Shown: in pieces, positions 51,101 to 63,560 of the stretch
How positions within the stretch are numbered: the first letter of the stretch is position 1
Layout: the number at the start of each line of letters is the position of its first letter
Assembly: GCA_900708905.1 (NCBI GenBank)
Contig: CAADRB010000003.1
Location: 3,463,691 to 3,527,690 of the forward strand
DNA: 64,000 bases
Source of the DNA: Hymenolepis diminuta
Lineage: Eukaryota > Platyhelminthes > Cestoda > Cyclophyllidea > Hymenolepididae
Direction: 5' to 3'
Notes under the pieces: generated by a model
What the model saw: the letters and a program-made list of their open reading frames with translations, nothing else
The model's database searches: none
Told to the model about the DNA's origin: nothing
Translations under genes and position numbers: made by a program

Positions 51101-53218
51101 ACATTGTTTATGATTTTCGAGTCTCCGGAAATGTGTAACGATTACTTCCGTTCAACTCCTGTTCCCGGAAAAGGACTAATCAGCTTCTCTGGTACGTTGA
51201 CACAATTTGGGGTTCCATTAACTCACTTCAATCCTGCTAGGTTTCCTTTACGTCTGTGGAGCAATTTTTGTCATTTCAACAACACTTATTGGTATATTTA
51301 AAAAAGAAATTGAAAAATCCACACAAGAGGCTTCTTCGGAAGTTAGTGATGCACCTACTAACAGGGAAGAGAATAAGGAAGTAGAAGTTTCTATCGTTCC
51401 AGTCAGTTCAGGGGAGCTGGAGTTACAATTAAACGAGGAAGATGGAGTCCCAGAACACAAGAAAGAAGACGAAACCCCCGATTCAAAGTGGCGATACTTC
51501 TATCAAACTTACTTATCAATGTTGAGAATGCTGATGCTTAAACCTGTCCTTATATACATTGCTTTCATGTTTTTGCAAAGAGTAGGTTCCATTGTTTATA
51601 TGTAAATGCTTCTTAATCTCCTTGGAAAATCTGACGGTAGCAACATATTTGAACAAATTTTTCCCAAAGAAAAATAGGAAAAATTTTGTTTAGATTGTAT
51701 TGAACTCTATGTGGTGGATAAATGCACATGGAAGAAGCTAAAATATGCGTGCTATTCATGGCTCCAATTCTTTCTATTGCAAATTCGTGACTCCCTTGCC
51801 ACGTTTCTGTCCTCTTGTCGGTGGCATTCATAAATGACATAAGTTGATGACTTCTCACAATTAGCCGCTTACCTCTTAACGTATGTAGTTAGTAAAATTT
51901 GGGGCGGAACAAGGAAGCACAGAATATTCAGACAATAAATCTGACGAATATATCTACAGACACTAAAATTATTGACATCATGTGACCCACATGGAAGTGT
52001 TTACTGGAGAGAATACACTTTTCATACATTAATTAAGTTTATCATAACTCCACTTTCTCGAGTGATCATGCCCGCTTGTACCTCATTTTAGTTCATTTTC
52101 GTCGCGTGTGATTCCGTCTCCGGTTTGAAGCTTATCGAAAATGGCGTCTCCAAGGAAACGATGGCTCTTATTAGCTCATTTATGATACCCTACGACATTA
52201 TACTCCCACTGCTGGTCGTTCGATGGAGCAGCGGTCCACGACCAATCAGCGTTATGCTGAATACCTCCATACCATTGTCAGTTCCATAATTTAATTTGCT
52301 CTATGCTGTTGCTGCTCATAAATTTTGCTTAATCTCTCCCTCCTCATTTGCATTTTAGATTTTTCCTCTCTTTTACATCAATTCCACTTGTCTATTATAT
52401 TGATTTCTTCAAAACTGAGACTCCAATTGCAGTGAGCAACATAACAACTCTTGTTGGAAATAGCAGTAGTTTAAGCATTGATACCAAGGTCTCCATGTCT
52501 CCCTACATCTATGTAATCCTCGTTGCACGAAGTATTATTTCCTCTGTGTTTGGATCAATTATGAGTTTAAGTCAGGGAACCTTCCATGCTCGAATTGTTG
52601 ATCCGTCACTTGGGGGCACCTACATGACCCTACTCAACACACTCACCAATTTGTGTAAGTGATATTGAGTACTCTCTTGATTCTGATCTCATTTGTTTCA
52701 TCAACAAGGGGACTTCTTTGTGAGAGATGGGTGGTAGCAAATTTCGTACGAGTATAGACTCGAATGCAGATTTCAAAATTCCAACTGCCTTTTGAATTTT
52801 GTATTTTGTAGCCTTTGCTCTGCCCTCCACCGTCCTACTATTTTTCATCGATCCATTGACATGGCGTGTATGTGAAAACGCATCTCTGGAAAGAGCCATC
52901 AGCGTTCTCAACAGCACCTCGACCAATCGCACCGAGTTGATCCAACTCGCTGAAGACTTCCTGACAAATAATGTCACGTGTATGAGCTTTGACGGTAAGG
53001 AGGCGTGCAGGTTATCCGGTGGTAGCTGTCGAACAATTGTGGATGGTTACTACTTGTTATCGGGTGTGGGATTTGTAAGTGGTATTGTGAGCTACGTCTT
53101 CCTTCGTCGAATGGCCAAGTACCTAGATTCTAACCCTGTGGAGGCATATCGAGTGAAAGCGAAGTCTGAAGCATCTGAAACGGCAGAGGAACCCAGAGTC
53201 GCACTTACGCAAATGTAA
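48200..53218 (+). CDS. SLC33A1: ER acetyl-CoA transporter (SLC33A1/AT-1), copy C
   Basis: Seven exons: 48200-48322, 50596-50993, 51034-51191, 51241-51581, 52092-52276, 52359-52654 and 52812-53218. They total 1908 bp, 635 aa. Exons 2-5 have exactly the same lengths and phases as copy A (398, 158, 341, 185 bp). Landmarks are KDLSSILLLIFLYMMQ|GLPLGL, GRRKSWLIPVQYAIG, AATQDIAVDGWAISMLSKEN, QTIGQTIGGLVGFTL, LKLIENGVSKETMALI, GGTYMTLLNTLTNL and PSTVLLFFIDPLTWR. Ten or more membrane helices are expected from the family. Introns 2 and 3 are only 40 and 49 bp. FVACDSVSG replaces FSAADSVFG of copy A. N-glycosylation sequons occur in the luminal-type loop (NITT, NSTSTNRT). The C-terminal cytosolic tail differs from copies A and B. 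Role as for copy A; whether the copies differ in site or timing cannot be read from the sequence. Confidence 0.92.
50120..50330 (+). repeat. SINE-like fragments in intron 1 of copy C
   Basis: CTGGCCAACTGCGCTGATTA with GCAGAATGCAAATTTCTGAT is a body and tail. A second head follows, GTAACCTGCAAAGTCAGAGG then GAGTTCGGTGCACAC. They are partial copies of the tRNA-derived family. Confidence 0.45.
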
Positions 53219-53599
53219 CCACTGTCTCTGATCTCCAATCTATCTTGCATTTAATTTTAACTTGAAAAGACGGATTGTCGATTGCATTGATAGTGAAATT
53301 TGTGTTTTTGTACTTTTTTATTAATTTCTCTGCCGGTTTTCGTTTCTTGTAAATTCTCATTCGGTTATCCAAAGAATTTACACTTCTTGGTTCGATATTG
53401 ACTTTTTCGCTTTAATGGAGCTATTTATCCCGTCAGAAGTGTCAAAGTGAGAGGGGTTTATTGCGCAGGAAGTGAGTATTAGGTTTAGAATAGTTAAGTG
53501 AGCTTAAGTTCAGATTATAGAAATACATTTAGCTCAGGAGTTGAATGATAAGGAAAGCTTTAAAAAATCCACTTTCATCCGATTATATCAGAAGTTATC

Positions 53600-54625
53600 A
53601 TGGCAGATATCGCCATAACTAATGAAGTGGCAAAACCTACCGCAAGAGTGTCTGCAAAAGCGAAACACAGCAACCTGGAAATTGCAAGATTTCTACAAGT
53701 CGCCACCTCATTTATTTGCAAGGTTAGAACTGGGATGAGAAAGATAAAGATGAATCGGCCGCCACGAAAGAGGGAAACACCATTGTCGACATTCTGCCGA
53801 CTCACTCACTTGGAACACCTGAGTTTGTGAGAAGAGTGCAAGGCAAGGTACGATATCTTGTCTAAGATCTTCATATGTCTGAAGGAACAATAGGTAATGT
53901 TGTTCATCAAGACCTCAGATATAAATCATACTTTCTCCTCAGACGGAGTCGAAAACAACTTACGGGAATCGGTTAATGCATGCTAAACGACTCTTAAAGA
54001 AACTGAAACACCAAGAAGAACAGATGTGTCTTTGGTTTTTTCCGACCAAAAACTTCCACCAGGAGGAAAATTTAAATCGAAGAAATGATAGGTGGCTATG
54101 TGCAGGCGGACCTCATTGACGTTCTAAATGTTATGTGGAAGATGTTCCCACTAACAATGTTGATTTTCGGTGTAGTTAGCTGTGAGAGAGGGGCACATCA
54201 TGACTCCGCCATTCTTTCCACAGAGCGTTAGAGTCAATGTAGTCGCAGACGCCTATGTGGAGACTCTTCAAACCATTTTTAAGCCGCCTTGGATAGACGG
54301 TGTGGTCAATGGAAGACCCTATGTCTTCCAACAAGATTTGGCTCCATCCTATAAAGCTCTCAAAACCCAGCTTTAGATGACCGAGAATTTCTCCGATCCT
54401 GTCATACCAAACTTATGGCCTTCCAACTCACCAGACCTTAATCATTTCGATAGTTACGTTGAAAAGAAAGTTAATGAGCGTTGTCATAACACCAAATCCT
54501 CGTGTGATGAAAGCAATACCCCGGTCAATAGAGGACATCAATAGAGACCACCTGATGAAAACTTGAGGTCACTTTTGGACTTGAACTGAGTCGGTGATAG
54601 AATCCAAAAGAGGATATATCGAATA
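53600..54625 (+). mobile_element. Degenerate mariner-type transposon (transposase pseudogene)
   Basis: A frame from ATG 53600 carries a helix-turn-helix region (KHSNLEIARFLQVATSFICK). After frameshifts come TPEFVRRVQGKVR, MSEGTIGNVVHQDLRYKSY and AKRLLKKLKHQ. Then NFHQEENLNRRNDRWLC follows a spoiled catalytic motif: WFFPTKNF stands where mariners have a motif with the first Asp. RPYVFQQDLAPSYKA (second Asp kept) and LWPSNSPDLNHFD (third Asp region) lie in the last frame. There are several stops and shifts, so it is inactive. It lies 0.4 kb past copy C. Inverted terminal repeats were not found by eye. Confidence 0.8.
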
Positions 54626-55965
54626 AAACCTAGTTTAATAGGTATTTTATTTATTTGGTTTTTTAGAAGAAATTTAGAGTTTCAATCATTAACGGTCTCA
54701 TTTCTCGTTTTTCTAAAAGTACGTAATGTGTCCTCAGATGCCTCATGCACCCTGTACGTATGCATATATTAGGAGAGGATTGAGAGAAAACTGCAGCTAG
54801 GAAGCACTAAAGTTGATTAACTGTTAAAGTTCAAAACGTAGGTTTTAGACAGGGATAAAAATAGAGAAAAAAAAGCCTCAAAATTCCGAGGAATAAAGAG
54901 GTGGAAACCTGGATAAATCGACGATCAAACCAAAGTTGTAGTTCAAGGAAGAAATGGAATTTATTCACTCAAAGTTAAGGTACTAGCTGTTGCCGACCTA
55001 TCATACCTTTCCTCTTCATTTGCATCCTCTGTAACACTCTTGGTGATTTATGACCATTATAAATTTCATTTTTATAAAATGTTTACTTAGCTATCCATTA
55101 TATCTCTTGAAAGAAGGGCCCTAGCAGCTCTGTTGAGTTGTAGCGAGGTAGAGATTACTTGAATCATATTTGTGACCCTAATCGGGGAAAAATGCAATCA
55201 TTCCTACCGTCACATGAATTAATAAAAACACCTAAATTCATTTAGGAATTGACCCACTACAGATATTACAAATCAGTAATGTAATTAGTCATGTAATTTA
55301 TATATAATTACATAATTAAATATAAAATTTTGGATAAAGGGTTGTAGTACCTGCTTATTCTGACTCGCAAGAGTGCTCAGTCTATGTATTGCACGCCCAC
55401 CGACTCATACTTCTGCTCTAACTATCAACGAACAAAGGACGCGAAATCAGTCAATCGCCTTATCGGACCTCATTTCGTCTGACAGGTGGTATTTATGGGG
55501 CCGTTATGATGAGCCTGAGTAGAATTTGCTTATGATCTTACCAGCCAATCAGAATAGTGTTATTATTTAACCATCCGATTATGTTTTACCCTTTTTATGG
55601 TTACCTGCCAATCAGAAGAGTCTATTATAGGGACTAATGACCCACGAGCTGCGTAGAAATTCTGGTATTCTCGTGGTCCCTTTTATATTCATATATCATT
55701 ATCCACCTCCCACTTCCTCCTTTCTCCACTCATTCACTTCCAGTTGTCAGATTCACATTTGCCCAACCAAACTCTTGGCCCTTCACTAAAGAAATGCTCT
55801 TGCTACCTGTTAGTCTTAAGAAAATTATTAGTTCTAAGAGGGGATATCTAGCCTAATTTGGTCTGAAGGTGGCTTTACGGAACGAATCGGTGCTATTTTG
55901 AATGCAATTTTCTCATCTGTTACTAGTTACTGGAGGATGGGGGGCGCGCTTTGCTGGAATTGTAA
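54626..55965. other. Non-coding stretch with a duplicated CCAATCAGAA motif
   Basis: No gene is supported. Two related units, CCAGCCAATCAGAATAGTG (about 55543) and CCTGCCAATCAGAAGAGTC (about 55605), are spaced about 62 bp apart. A pyrimidine-rich block follows at 55690-55750. The stretch may be an LTR or leader in front of the open frame at 55966. Confidence 0.35.
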
Positions 55966-56286
55966 ATTCCAGATGCTATCCGTGCTTCGATCGAAGAAAG
56001 TGAGGTGATTGCCGACGTGATTCAGTACCATCACTACCCCGAACCCAGCATCTTTAACCCGACTGCGGATGTAGTCATAAGGGAGAAAACACAAGAGCAG
56101 CAACTGATAGATGTAACATCTGTCGAGATGGCTAAACTTCAAAACGAAATAGCTCTCCTGAGAAGTAAGTTAGTTGCTCAGATTAAGGTCAGAGCTCGTC
56201 TCAAGGCCGCCTTTAATGTTCCCTCTGAGGTTAATCCTCCCCGCTCAAAGGTCACCACCACCAATCCCCCTGCCACTCCATTCTAG
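55966..56286 (+). CDS. Coding-like frame with coiled-coil segment, unknown
   Basis: Open from just after a TAA; a splice acceptor ATTCCAG at 55966-55972 would start an exon at 55973. It encodes AIRASIEESEVIADVIQYHH, YPEPSIFNPTADVVIREKT, a heptad-like helix (MAKLQNEIALLRSKLVAQIK) and a Pro/Thr-rich end. Composition and helical pattern look like real protein. There is no good ATG in frame, so it should be an internal or last exon, or a gag-like remnant. The stop TAG at 56284-56286 is followed directly by GTAAGAAG, a perfect donor. I recognise no family. Confidence 0.4.
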   Translation: MPDAIRASIEESEVIADVIQYHHYPEPSIFNPTADVVIREKTQEQQLIDVTSVEMAKLQNEIALLRSKLVAQIKVRARLKAAFNVPSEVNPPRSKVTTTNPPATPF

Positions 56287-56394
56287 GTAAGAAGTGCTCC
56301 ATTTCTCCCAATTAAAGCCATTCTGGAATAGAGGAAGCAGGAAATACATCATATGACATCTAGTGAATATTGGCAAATGTTTTAATCACCTTAT

Positions 56395-57060
56395 TTCGTC
56401 TTTTCCAATGGCTGAGAAGGCAGAGGCTTACAGTCTTAACGTAACAATGATGAGATAGATAAAAATTTTAAGTCAGCAGAGCTTTGTAAGCTGTTTTCAC
56501 TCATAGTGAATGTCGTTCGAGACTACTCTCTGTTTCTGTGTAGACTGACAGAAGTTCAAATATACTATTTTCAATTTTTGAAAAATTCAAGGCTACAAAT
56601 AACAAGTTTTATTGAGCCATCTTAGATAAGGCATCCGGGATCAGAATGGAATAAATGAAACCCACAAAGGGAATAATTTTACCACTTTAAGATGGAAGAA
56701 AGCATATTATCGGTGTTAACGAGTTATGCACTAATAAGTCAGTGGAGAGGTGATATTAATGGCTAATAAGAAATGACGTATGTTACCGATCGGCTTAATT
56801 ATACCGTTGAGGGATCATTCAGGGATAAAATTACATTAAAGTTTCATATGTTGTTACTTTCTTACATTAATTTTATCAAATGGCATATATCCTTCATTTC
56901 TCTCACGAAATTGGCATTCGGAGTGCATATTTTATCTGTAAAGGGGAATTTCTGCTAGAAGAGCGTATGTCCTAAGGGACATTAAAGAGTGGGGATGTGG
57001 AAACGAGGTAGCGCAGCAGGTCAGGTCAGGACACCGCGTTAGTGACTAGAACCATCATCA
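56395..57060 (+). repeat. Dispersed repeat R3
   Basis: TTCCAATGGCTGAGAAGG with AAAAATTTTAAGTCAGCAGA at the 5' end, and GGGATGTGGAAACGAGGTA with GTCAGGTCAGGACA at the 3' end, match the copies at 44.16 and 47.77 kb. Confidence 0.4.
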
Positions 57061-60000
57061 AACGAACTAATTAATTATTGATCCATTTTAGTAGCAAAGT
57101 GACAAAACGGCTAAATTTTAATATATATGAATAGCTAACCAGTGGTTCATAATTTGTATGAAAAATTTATGTGCGTTATAATACATTCTCTACTAATTCG
57201 AATAAGTAGTATTCGAATTGTCAGTAGGATTGTTTGACAATACTACTGGCGCATTTCAATGGCAGACGTTTTAGTCACATTGACTGACTCACCCTAATTC
57301 AAACTTACTGCTTCCGCTACTAATCTTTGTCCGAAATCCCAGAGCCTTTCTGATGAGAAAATTGAATTTGTACGCAGTCAGTATGGTTAGTTATGACAAT
57401 ACCTGGGTATAAGTCACTTAGCATACAACTTTACGGAATTACATGATGCCCCTGGCAATTCGTGCGTAATTATGTCATATTTTTCGGACTGGTAAAGTGG
57501 TGGTCTGTGCCTATAGACTTGAGGACAGCCCAGGAATTGGCCATTCTTATAAAGATTCCTGGTCTCAGTTTTGCTATCTACAATCGGAGAAAATATATCA
57601 CCTAATGTCCTGTAGAAATGATTGCAAAAATTGCCTTCCAAGGAGGATATACTGCCTATGTGGACTGTAGTAATAACAAAGATTAGAGAAGTGTAGCATT
57701 ATATATCATCTCTCAAGCCGTTTTACGAAGGCGTTTTCTGACGCTTAACTTGGACGGAGGGGGGAATTTTGAAGCCTCTCTGATGAAAGACTCGAATTTC
57801 GCTGCCCGTGTAAGCAATTTCACTCAATTCGTGAATATCGATGGACATCGAACGCGTGACCTCTGACTTCGTAGACAAACACGTTGAACATCATCACCAG
57901 TTCTTGAGCAACCAAATAAGAAGACTGCGTAGAAATTCAAAATTTCTTGATAGAATTTTTGCCATTTTGATTGGATCAATTAAGTTCAATTATGTAGTAT
58001 CCAATTGGTAATTTTAGGTGAAATAGTTTCCTCATTTTCACTGTCTTCTCCTAACTTTCCTCAACTTATCTAAAATCGGCATCTAGAGTGGCCTTTTGAT
58101 CAGTTCTAATTAGGAAGTATTTCGTGTATTCGTGATTTTTTGGTCTATGAAAGAGGTAAACAATCCATCAATGACATCCAAAGAGGAATGCGAAAATATG
58201 TAACTGAAATGTATAAACATTTCGAGGAATCCCAATGCGTCAGTGTCATGATTTATAAATTTTAGAGTTCATTAAGTGGAGCGCTTTTACATTGTAATGT
58301 TCAAATGCGTAATTAGAATGAATACTCATATATACCCCGAAGGGTGAAACATTCGAGGTACTATGTACTTTTGTGTATCGTGGTAATAAGTCGTAGAAAC
58401 AGCACTTGCAAAATGGAAGAGTCAGAAAGAAAACATCCAGATTGCTCGCTGAGAATATATCTTGAGTAGAACTGGACGAGAAACATGAATCTGACATCAT
58501 ACCTGCCCGGGTCTGGACAGTTTGATTAGCAGTCACTAAGCAGCTGATTGGTGCACGGTTCCTTATTTTTAAAAAATATAATTCGATTATCATTCAAATG
58601 TTAATGAAAAGGATAAACATGTGAGGGACCTACATACCTTGCTGTTCCTTGAATACCTCCAAAATCCATTATAGAACATGCGGCTTTAATTTTCACATGA
58701 CACGGCATTCATCTGAACAATGATTCTGTAATAATTTATCACCGACGTGCAACTAGGCACGCCAATATTCTGGCACATTCTGAACGTTTAAGCGTCTAAC
58801 AATTCGTATTTTAACATATTTCAATTGCATTAGCTGACACAAAAGCGGAATTCCACCGAAAATATGACAGAACGAAGCATGACAGGAAAACTCAAACCTT
58901 GTCAAGCGATTGTTTTGGGAGAATTGGTAACTTGAAAAGAATCGGAATATTCCTTTGTTTTTCGTGTAGATTGTTGTAAGCAAAAGCGTGGGAATATAAG
59001 TGGAATGAGATGGGTAGGCAAGCCATTCATGCTAAGCCCTGACTGGTATGAAGTAGCCTCATTTTGGATTTACAGTAAAAAAAACTTTTCCAATCCACTT
59101 GCACAATAGATAGTAAACTCAAATACGGAATTTTTTAAAAAAAACTGTTTCGGTCATATTCATTTGACGTTTTGAATGCAATTTTTACTTAATTTTGCGC
59201 TAAGTAGTTATCAGGATTCGACAGTGAATTAATAAAGTCCTCCTTTACTCCCTACATTTAAGTCATTTAGATCTGCGATGCTGGCTTTCTGAAATATAGT
59301 TTAACCAATAAGAAAACGCCATCCGTCCTTTTAACGTCCCTATCTTATTTTATTACTGGTACTAGTTAAAATAGGATATAAGTGTGGCGGATATTACACA
59401 AATAAGCCCTTGGCTAAATTTCATTAACCATCTTAGAAGTCTAATTAACTTCAGACGGATACAACTAGTCTCTAGCCGAGTCCTCTGGTATACATCGCCC
59501 CGAAAATTAGCTGGGCTGCCTCCAAAGTAGTAGGAACACAGGAAGTATCATGTGGAGAGAGTTTATTGAAAAACGCCTGGCTTTTGAGTACAGTTAACAC
59601 TACGTTGCATGAACACTAACCGTTGATTGACTGGGATGCCTTGCAAGCACTCCACGCTCGCTCGATGCGCGATCGGTGACACTTGCGCATTTTCCAGAAT
59701 GTTCTAGTGCGTACGAGATTCCTTTGGTCAACATCGGTATCGTTATACTTTCCACATAAAGAAATATTATGTAGACGTCTACTTCATTGTTAAACCGCTT
59801 AAATGCCAGATTATTCCACTTTCAACCACATGACGTCTGTCACTGTCTTCTCACACGCACAGTTTTCTCATTATCTTGTAAGTACCCAACTTTCTCGAAG
59901 TTTTTAAATACTCCGTCCCACGTCCAATTCTTTTACCATTGTTTACTGCAGTAGACAGTGCCATAAAGTATAATAACCAAACTAATAGAGGTCGTTAAAT

Positions 60001-62859
60001 TCGCGATTGCGGTTTCTCAGAATTCAACTAACTCGTCATCCTCGATTACTGGTGACCCGTTCTATCAACATTTATCCTGTCAATGTCAAGCTGCCAAGAG
60101 TGAAATACCTAAGTATAATTTTGATCAATAAGTAGTACTTCTGGGGGAAAAAGATCACTTGCTGTGGAGAATATCTTCATTTCGTACTAAAACAATGAAC
60201 GGGACAAAAGTCAAATGCCAATCACACGAAAATGCATTTGAACATGACAACAAATTTGATTGCCTAGAGGTAAGGGCTTTCAGTCTTTTTCTTCGGAGTT
60301 GAATTAAAAGTTATTTTTAACATTATTGGTTGACCAACTATGTGATGAATGTCCACCCTGTTAGCGATTATGCATTCTAAATGATATAGCAGTTGTGGCT
60401 GTGGTATCTGGACTAGCAGTAACGAGCTACATGATAACCCCCCTATGACTTTACCCTCCCCTCAAGTGTGTCTAATTTGTCCTTATAATCAGCTGTAATT
60501 AGCACAAAAAATACAAATCAGACATGTTCCCTCTGGGGTCTTCCGGGGTTTTGTACGGGCCCCATACCTTGTCAGCCCCAAACAATAAAAAAATTGAATT
60601 TCTAATATCATCCCCTCGACCCTAGCATGACTCATTTCCCGAACGTTAATTGTGATCAAGTTAATCGTGTGTATTCTGAGGAGTCCTGAGTAGATCCTAA
60701 CATATTCAACAATTCTACGACTCAAAAATATATTCAACTCCTTTGGAGAACGCTAACACATATACCCAGTCCGTTGGATCTCTGTACTTTGATTGTTTAC
60801 TATTGAATAGTAGTTTCTGGTGAATTTGCGTGCTCAATTTTGCCAATGAAATCGGCCAGTGCTACTGATAAATAAACCATTTGATTACATAAGTAAGAAG
60901 TTACTTCTCAATCACTCTGCATAACCTATTATAAGACAAAGAGGTCGAATTTTCTCCATTTTATGAATAATTTAGAACGCAGACTCTTTATTTGTCACGT
61001 GATTAAGTGGAGGAAAAGAGGTGAAATTTTGTGCGGGCTTTTATGAGAAACTGCTTGGGAAATACATGGAACTTGATTGACAGCTGCAAATTTTGGTAAT
61101 AGGTAGCATAAAACCATTTCAACGAGTATTGAAAAGAGACATTAATAGACGCTAAGTGAATAAACAAACGTACTCTGCAACTACAACTAGTTCTGAAGGT
61201 CAAATCTATGTTTACGTTAAAATTTAAACAAAATTTGCATAGTGAAGAAGTGAAGAAAGGTTTCTAGAATATCCGTCTACTTGATACTGATGATAATGAA
61301 AGCAGTTTCCAAGTTCTTATTTTAGACATAGAAAAAAAGCTTCTCTCTATTATCTAACAGTCATTCTGTACTGTTCAATGCACCCGTATTTCTGGAAGTG
61401 AGCCAATTTATCGCTGCGTCATCGACAGACCTTGTTAAATGAGATCTAAATTCAAATAAAAGATATAATACTTTATTGGGGAACAAATATCGATAAAAAG
61501 TGAAGATTGACAGGATGAAACCAAGCATCTGGGGTTATACCGTTTGTTGTCAGGACTAGTACTCAAGAGACCAGCTATCATCGGCAATCGGATTGAGGGT
61601 ATCTCCATAATAATTGATCCGTGTATTTACTCATGTTCCAACATTTTGTTCAAACTTCGTTCTTGTAAATACGAACTTCTCATCTCCGGTTATTCGCACC
61701 ATTTATAAATATTCTCGGCTTTTTTTTCACAACCTTGAACCTGAACGAGTCGCTAGGATCGAGGAGGTAGCTAAGGGTAGCCACAGTGCGTGAAAAGAGC
61801 ATTCTTCCACAGTAGGTGATAGTGACGATCTGCAAATGTTATCAGATGGTATCAAGATAAAATGAAAGCACATTTATCAAACGCGAATCTCTTAAACAGC
61901 AAGACATTCTTAGACACTCCCTGAGAGTCTTATTTTAGGACACTGGGTGTACGGACCTCCTTCTTTGTTATTAATGTGTTTGCAGCGAAATAAATTTAAA
62001 ACTCCGGCTTTGCTAACGACTCACGATTCTAATCGGCAATGCGTAAGACATTCAAAGGAACTAAGTGACAGCAGTGGGCAGAAAATGAGTGAAAAAGGCG
62101 ATCATACTCTCCTGGTTCTCCTGGGATATTGTATTCCAGTTTTGTAGTTTTTAGAGTTTGGTCTTTGTAGTAGGACACGCAACTATTGAATTGAAAAGAA
62201 TAGAGGAATGGAATGATACACAGGAATGCATTGAATTAGGGAATGAATTTCGAGAATATTTGCCAAGAATTCGATTATTATTGTTCTTATTATTGACTTA
62301 TGGAAATAAGGAAACATGTCAATAGTGGAGTATCATTAGGGGACGCTGAGCAATTTCGGCCGCATAATTAAGAACGAAGCAACAGTGGGAATCAAGACAG
62401 TCATGTGACACATAAAGCAAATCAATCAATTTCCGATTTAAATTTAAATATATTTCCTTTTTCGTCTAGCGTCAATCTGCAGTAATCGGAGTGATAAGAA
62501 CTCGAGTGAAAATAACTTTGTTCTCTATGAGGTTGATGATTGATAGAGAATGTGATATATCTCTTGAGGTCACTCAGGCGATCAAACACAATTTCCGTAA
62601 TTGCACATTATTTATGAGGTTCAAGAGAAAGTATTAACTTAGAAGTGCAGTGATCCATGTGGACGTCTGTAAGGTCAAAGATCTCCAAATCGATTCGCAT
62701 TCAGTGATGTAGTTGACTAACAACAATAGTCAGTTGTGGTTAATAAAAGTGATGGAAGAATGAGAATTTCTCATGAGAGTGGATACTCAGTCTTTACGCA
62801 TGTTAAGAAATCAAATCTTACAGAAAATATTTTAAAAAATTTTCTGTCTTTTAGTCTTG
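57061..62859. other. Gene-poor region
   Basis: Only short frames without conserved features. It holds one reversed SINE-like copy. The blocks around 59480-59760 and 60510-60660 have higher GC content than their surroundings and may be old transposon pieces. I see no supported gene. Confidence 0.4.
57770..57910 (-). repeat. tRNA-derived SINE-like copy
   Basis: Read on the minus strand: AACTGGTGATGATGTTCAAC, GTTTGTCTACGAAGTCAGAG, the B-box-like GCGTTCGATGTCC, GAATTGAGTGAAATTGC and GAAATTCGAGTCTTTCATC. This is the same order as the copy at 14.4 kb. Confidence 0.5.
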
Positions 62860-63560
62860 TGACTCACACTCTTATCCGTCTTGTCAAGAAGAGTTTGTCC
62901 ATTCTCCATCCTTCTATAACTCTCCCGTTTCATTTTAATTTATCCTCACTCGCGTCCTTGCTCAAATGACTTCCTTGTATTTCCATGCGCAAACATTGAC
63001 ACAAGCAGACACACGTCTGTCACTTATCTGCTCGTGCGCTTCCCTATCTTCCCTCCCCCTCATCTCTCTCTTACTCTCTCGAATCCTCATCGTGATTTAT
63101 TCAATACACTTTGGGCTACTCTCCAATCTTTCGAACTTGTGCAATTAACCATTTCTATGGTGTCTGAGTTTTCGATTTTCAGCAGTTTGCCGGTAACAGG
63201 ATCCGCTATCATTCGGTTATCGTTAATCGTACATTGGTACGTCCTTCAAACTTCCAAGAAGCCTCAAGCTGCTGTTCGACTCCTCAATCAACACGTCTTT
63301 TGCTATAAACGTCCAGCGATATCCCAGACATTTTTCAAACAGTTTTTGTGAACCTTAAATCCATCAATAACCCGTGTTGTCATATACGAGGCACCGACGA
63401 ACCCATTTCTACCACATATTTATTCAGTTTTTCTCCATCCAACACTACTCCCATGTTCCTCTGCCAGCTCTTCCCCATCTGCAACCACCAACTTTTGTTT
63501 TCAGCATCTCACAAACCCCCACTTTCTTGGTTTCCCTTTACCATTCCTCAATAACTTAAT
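62860..63560 (+). other. Pyrimidine-rich stretch with several open frames
   Basis: Long C/T-rich blocks (for example 63040-63085 and 63430-63560) keep several overlapping frames open without implying coding. One part, about 63182-63350, with KPQAAVRLLNQHVFCYKR, follows a TTTTCAG acceptor and could be an exon, but no family is recognised. Confidence 0.25.

Noticed and set aside
60489..60737. 82-codon minus frame
   Set aside because: No motif; the block looks like an old repeat.
63034..63559. Several overlapping plus frames
   Set aside because: They arise from pyrimidine-rich DNA lacking stop codons in all three frames.
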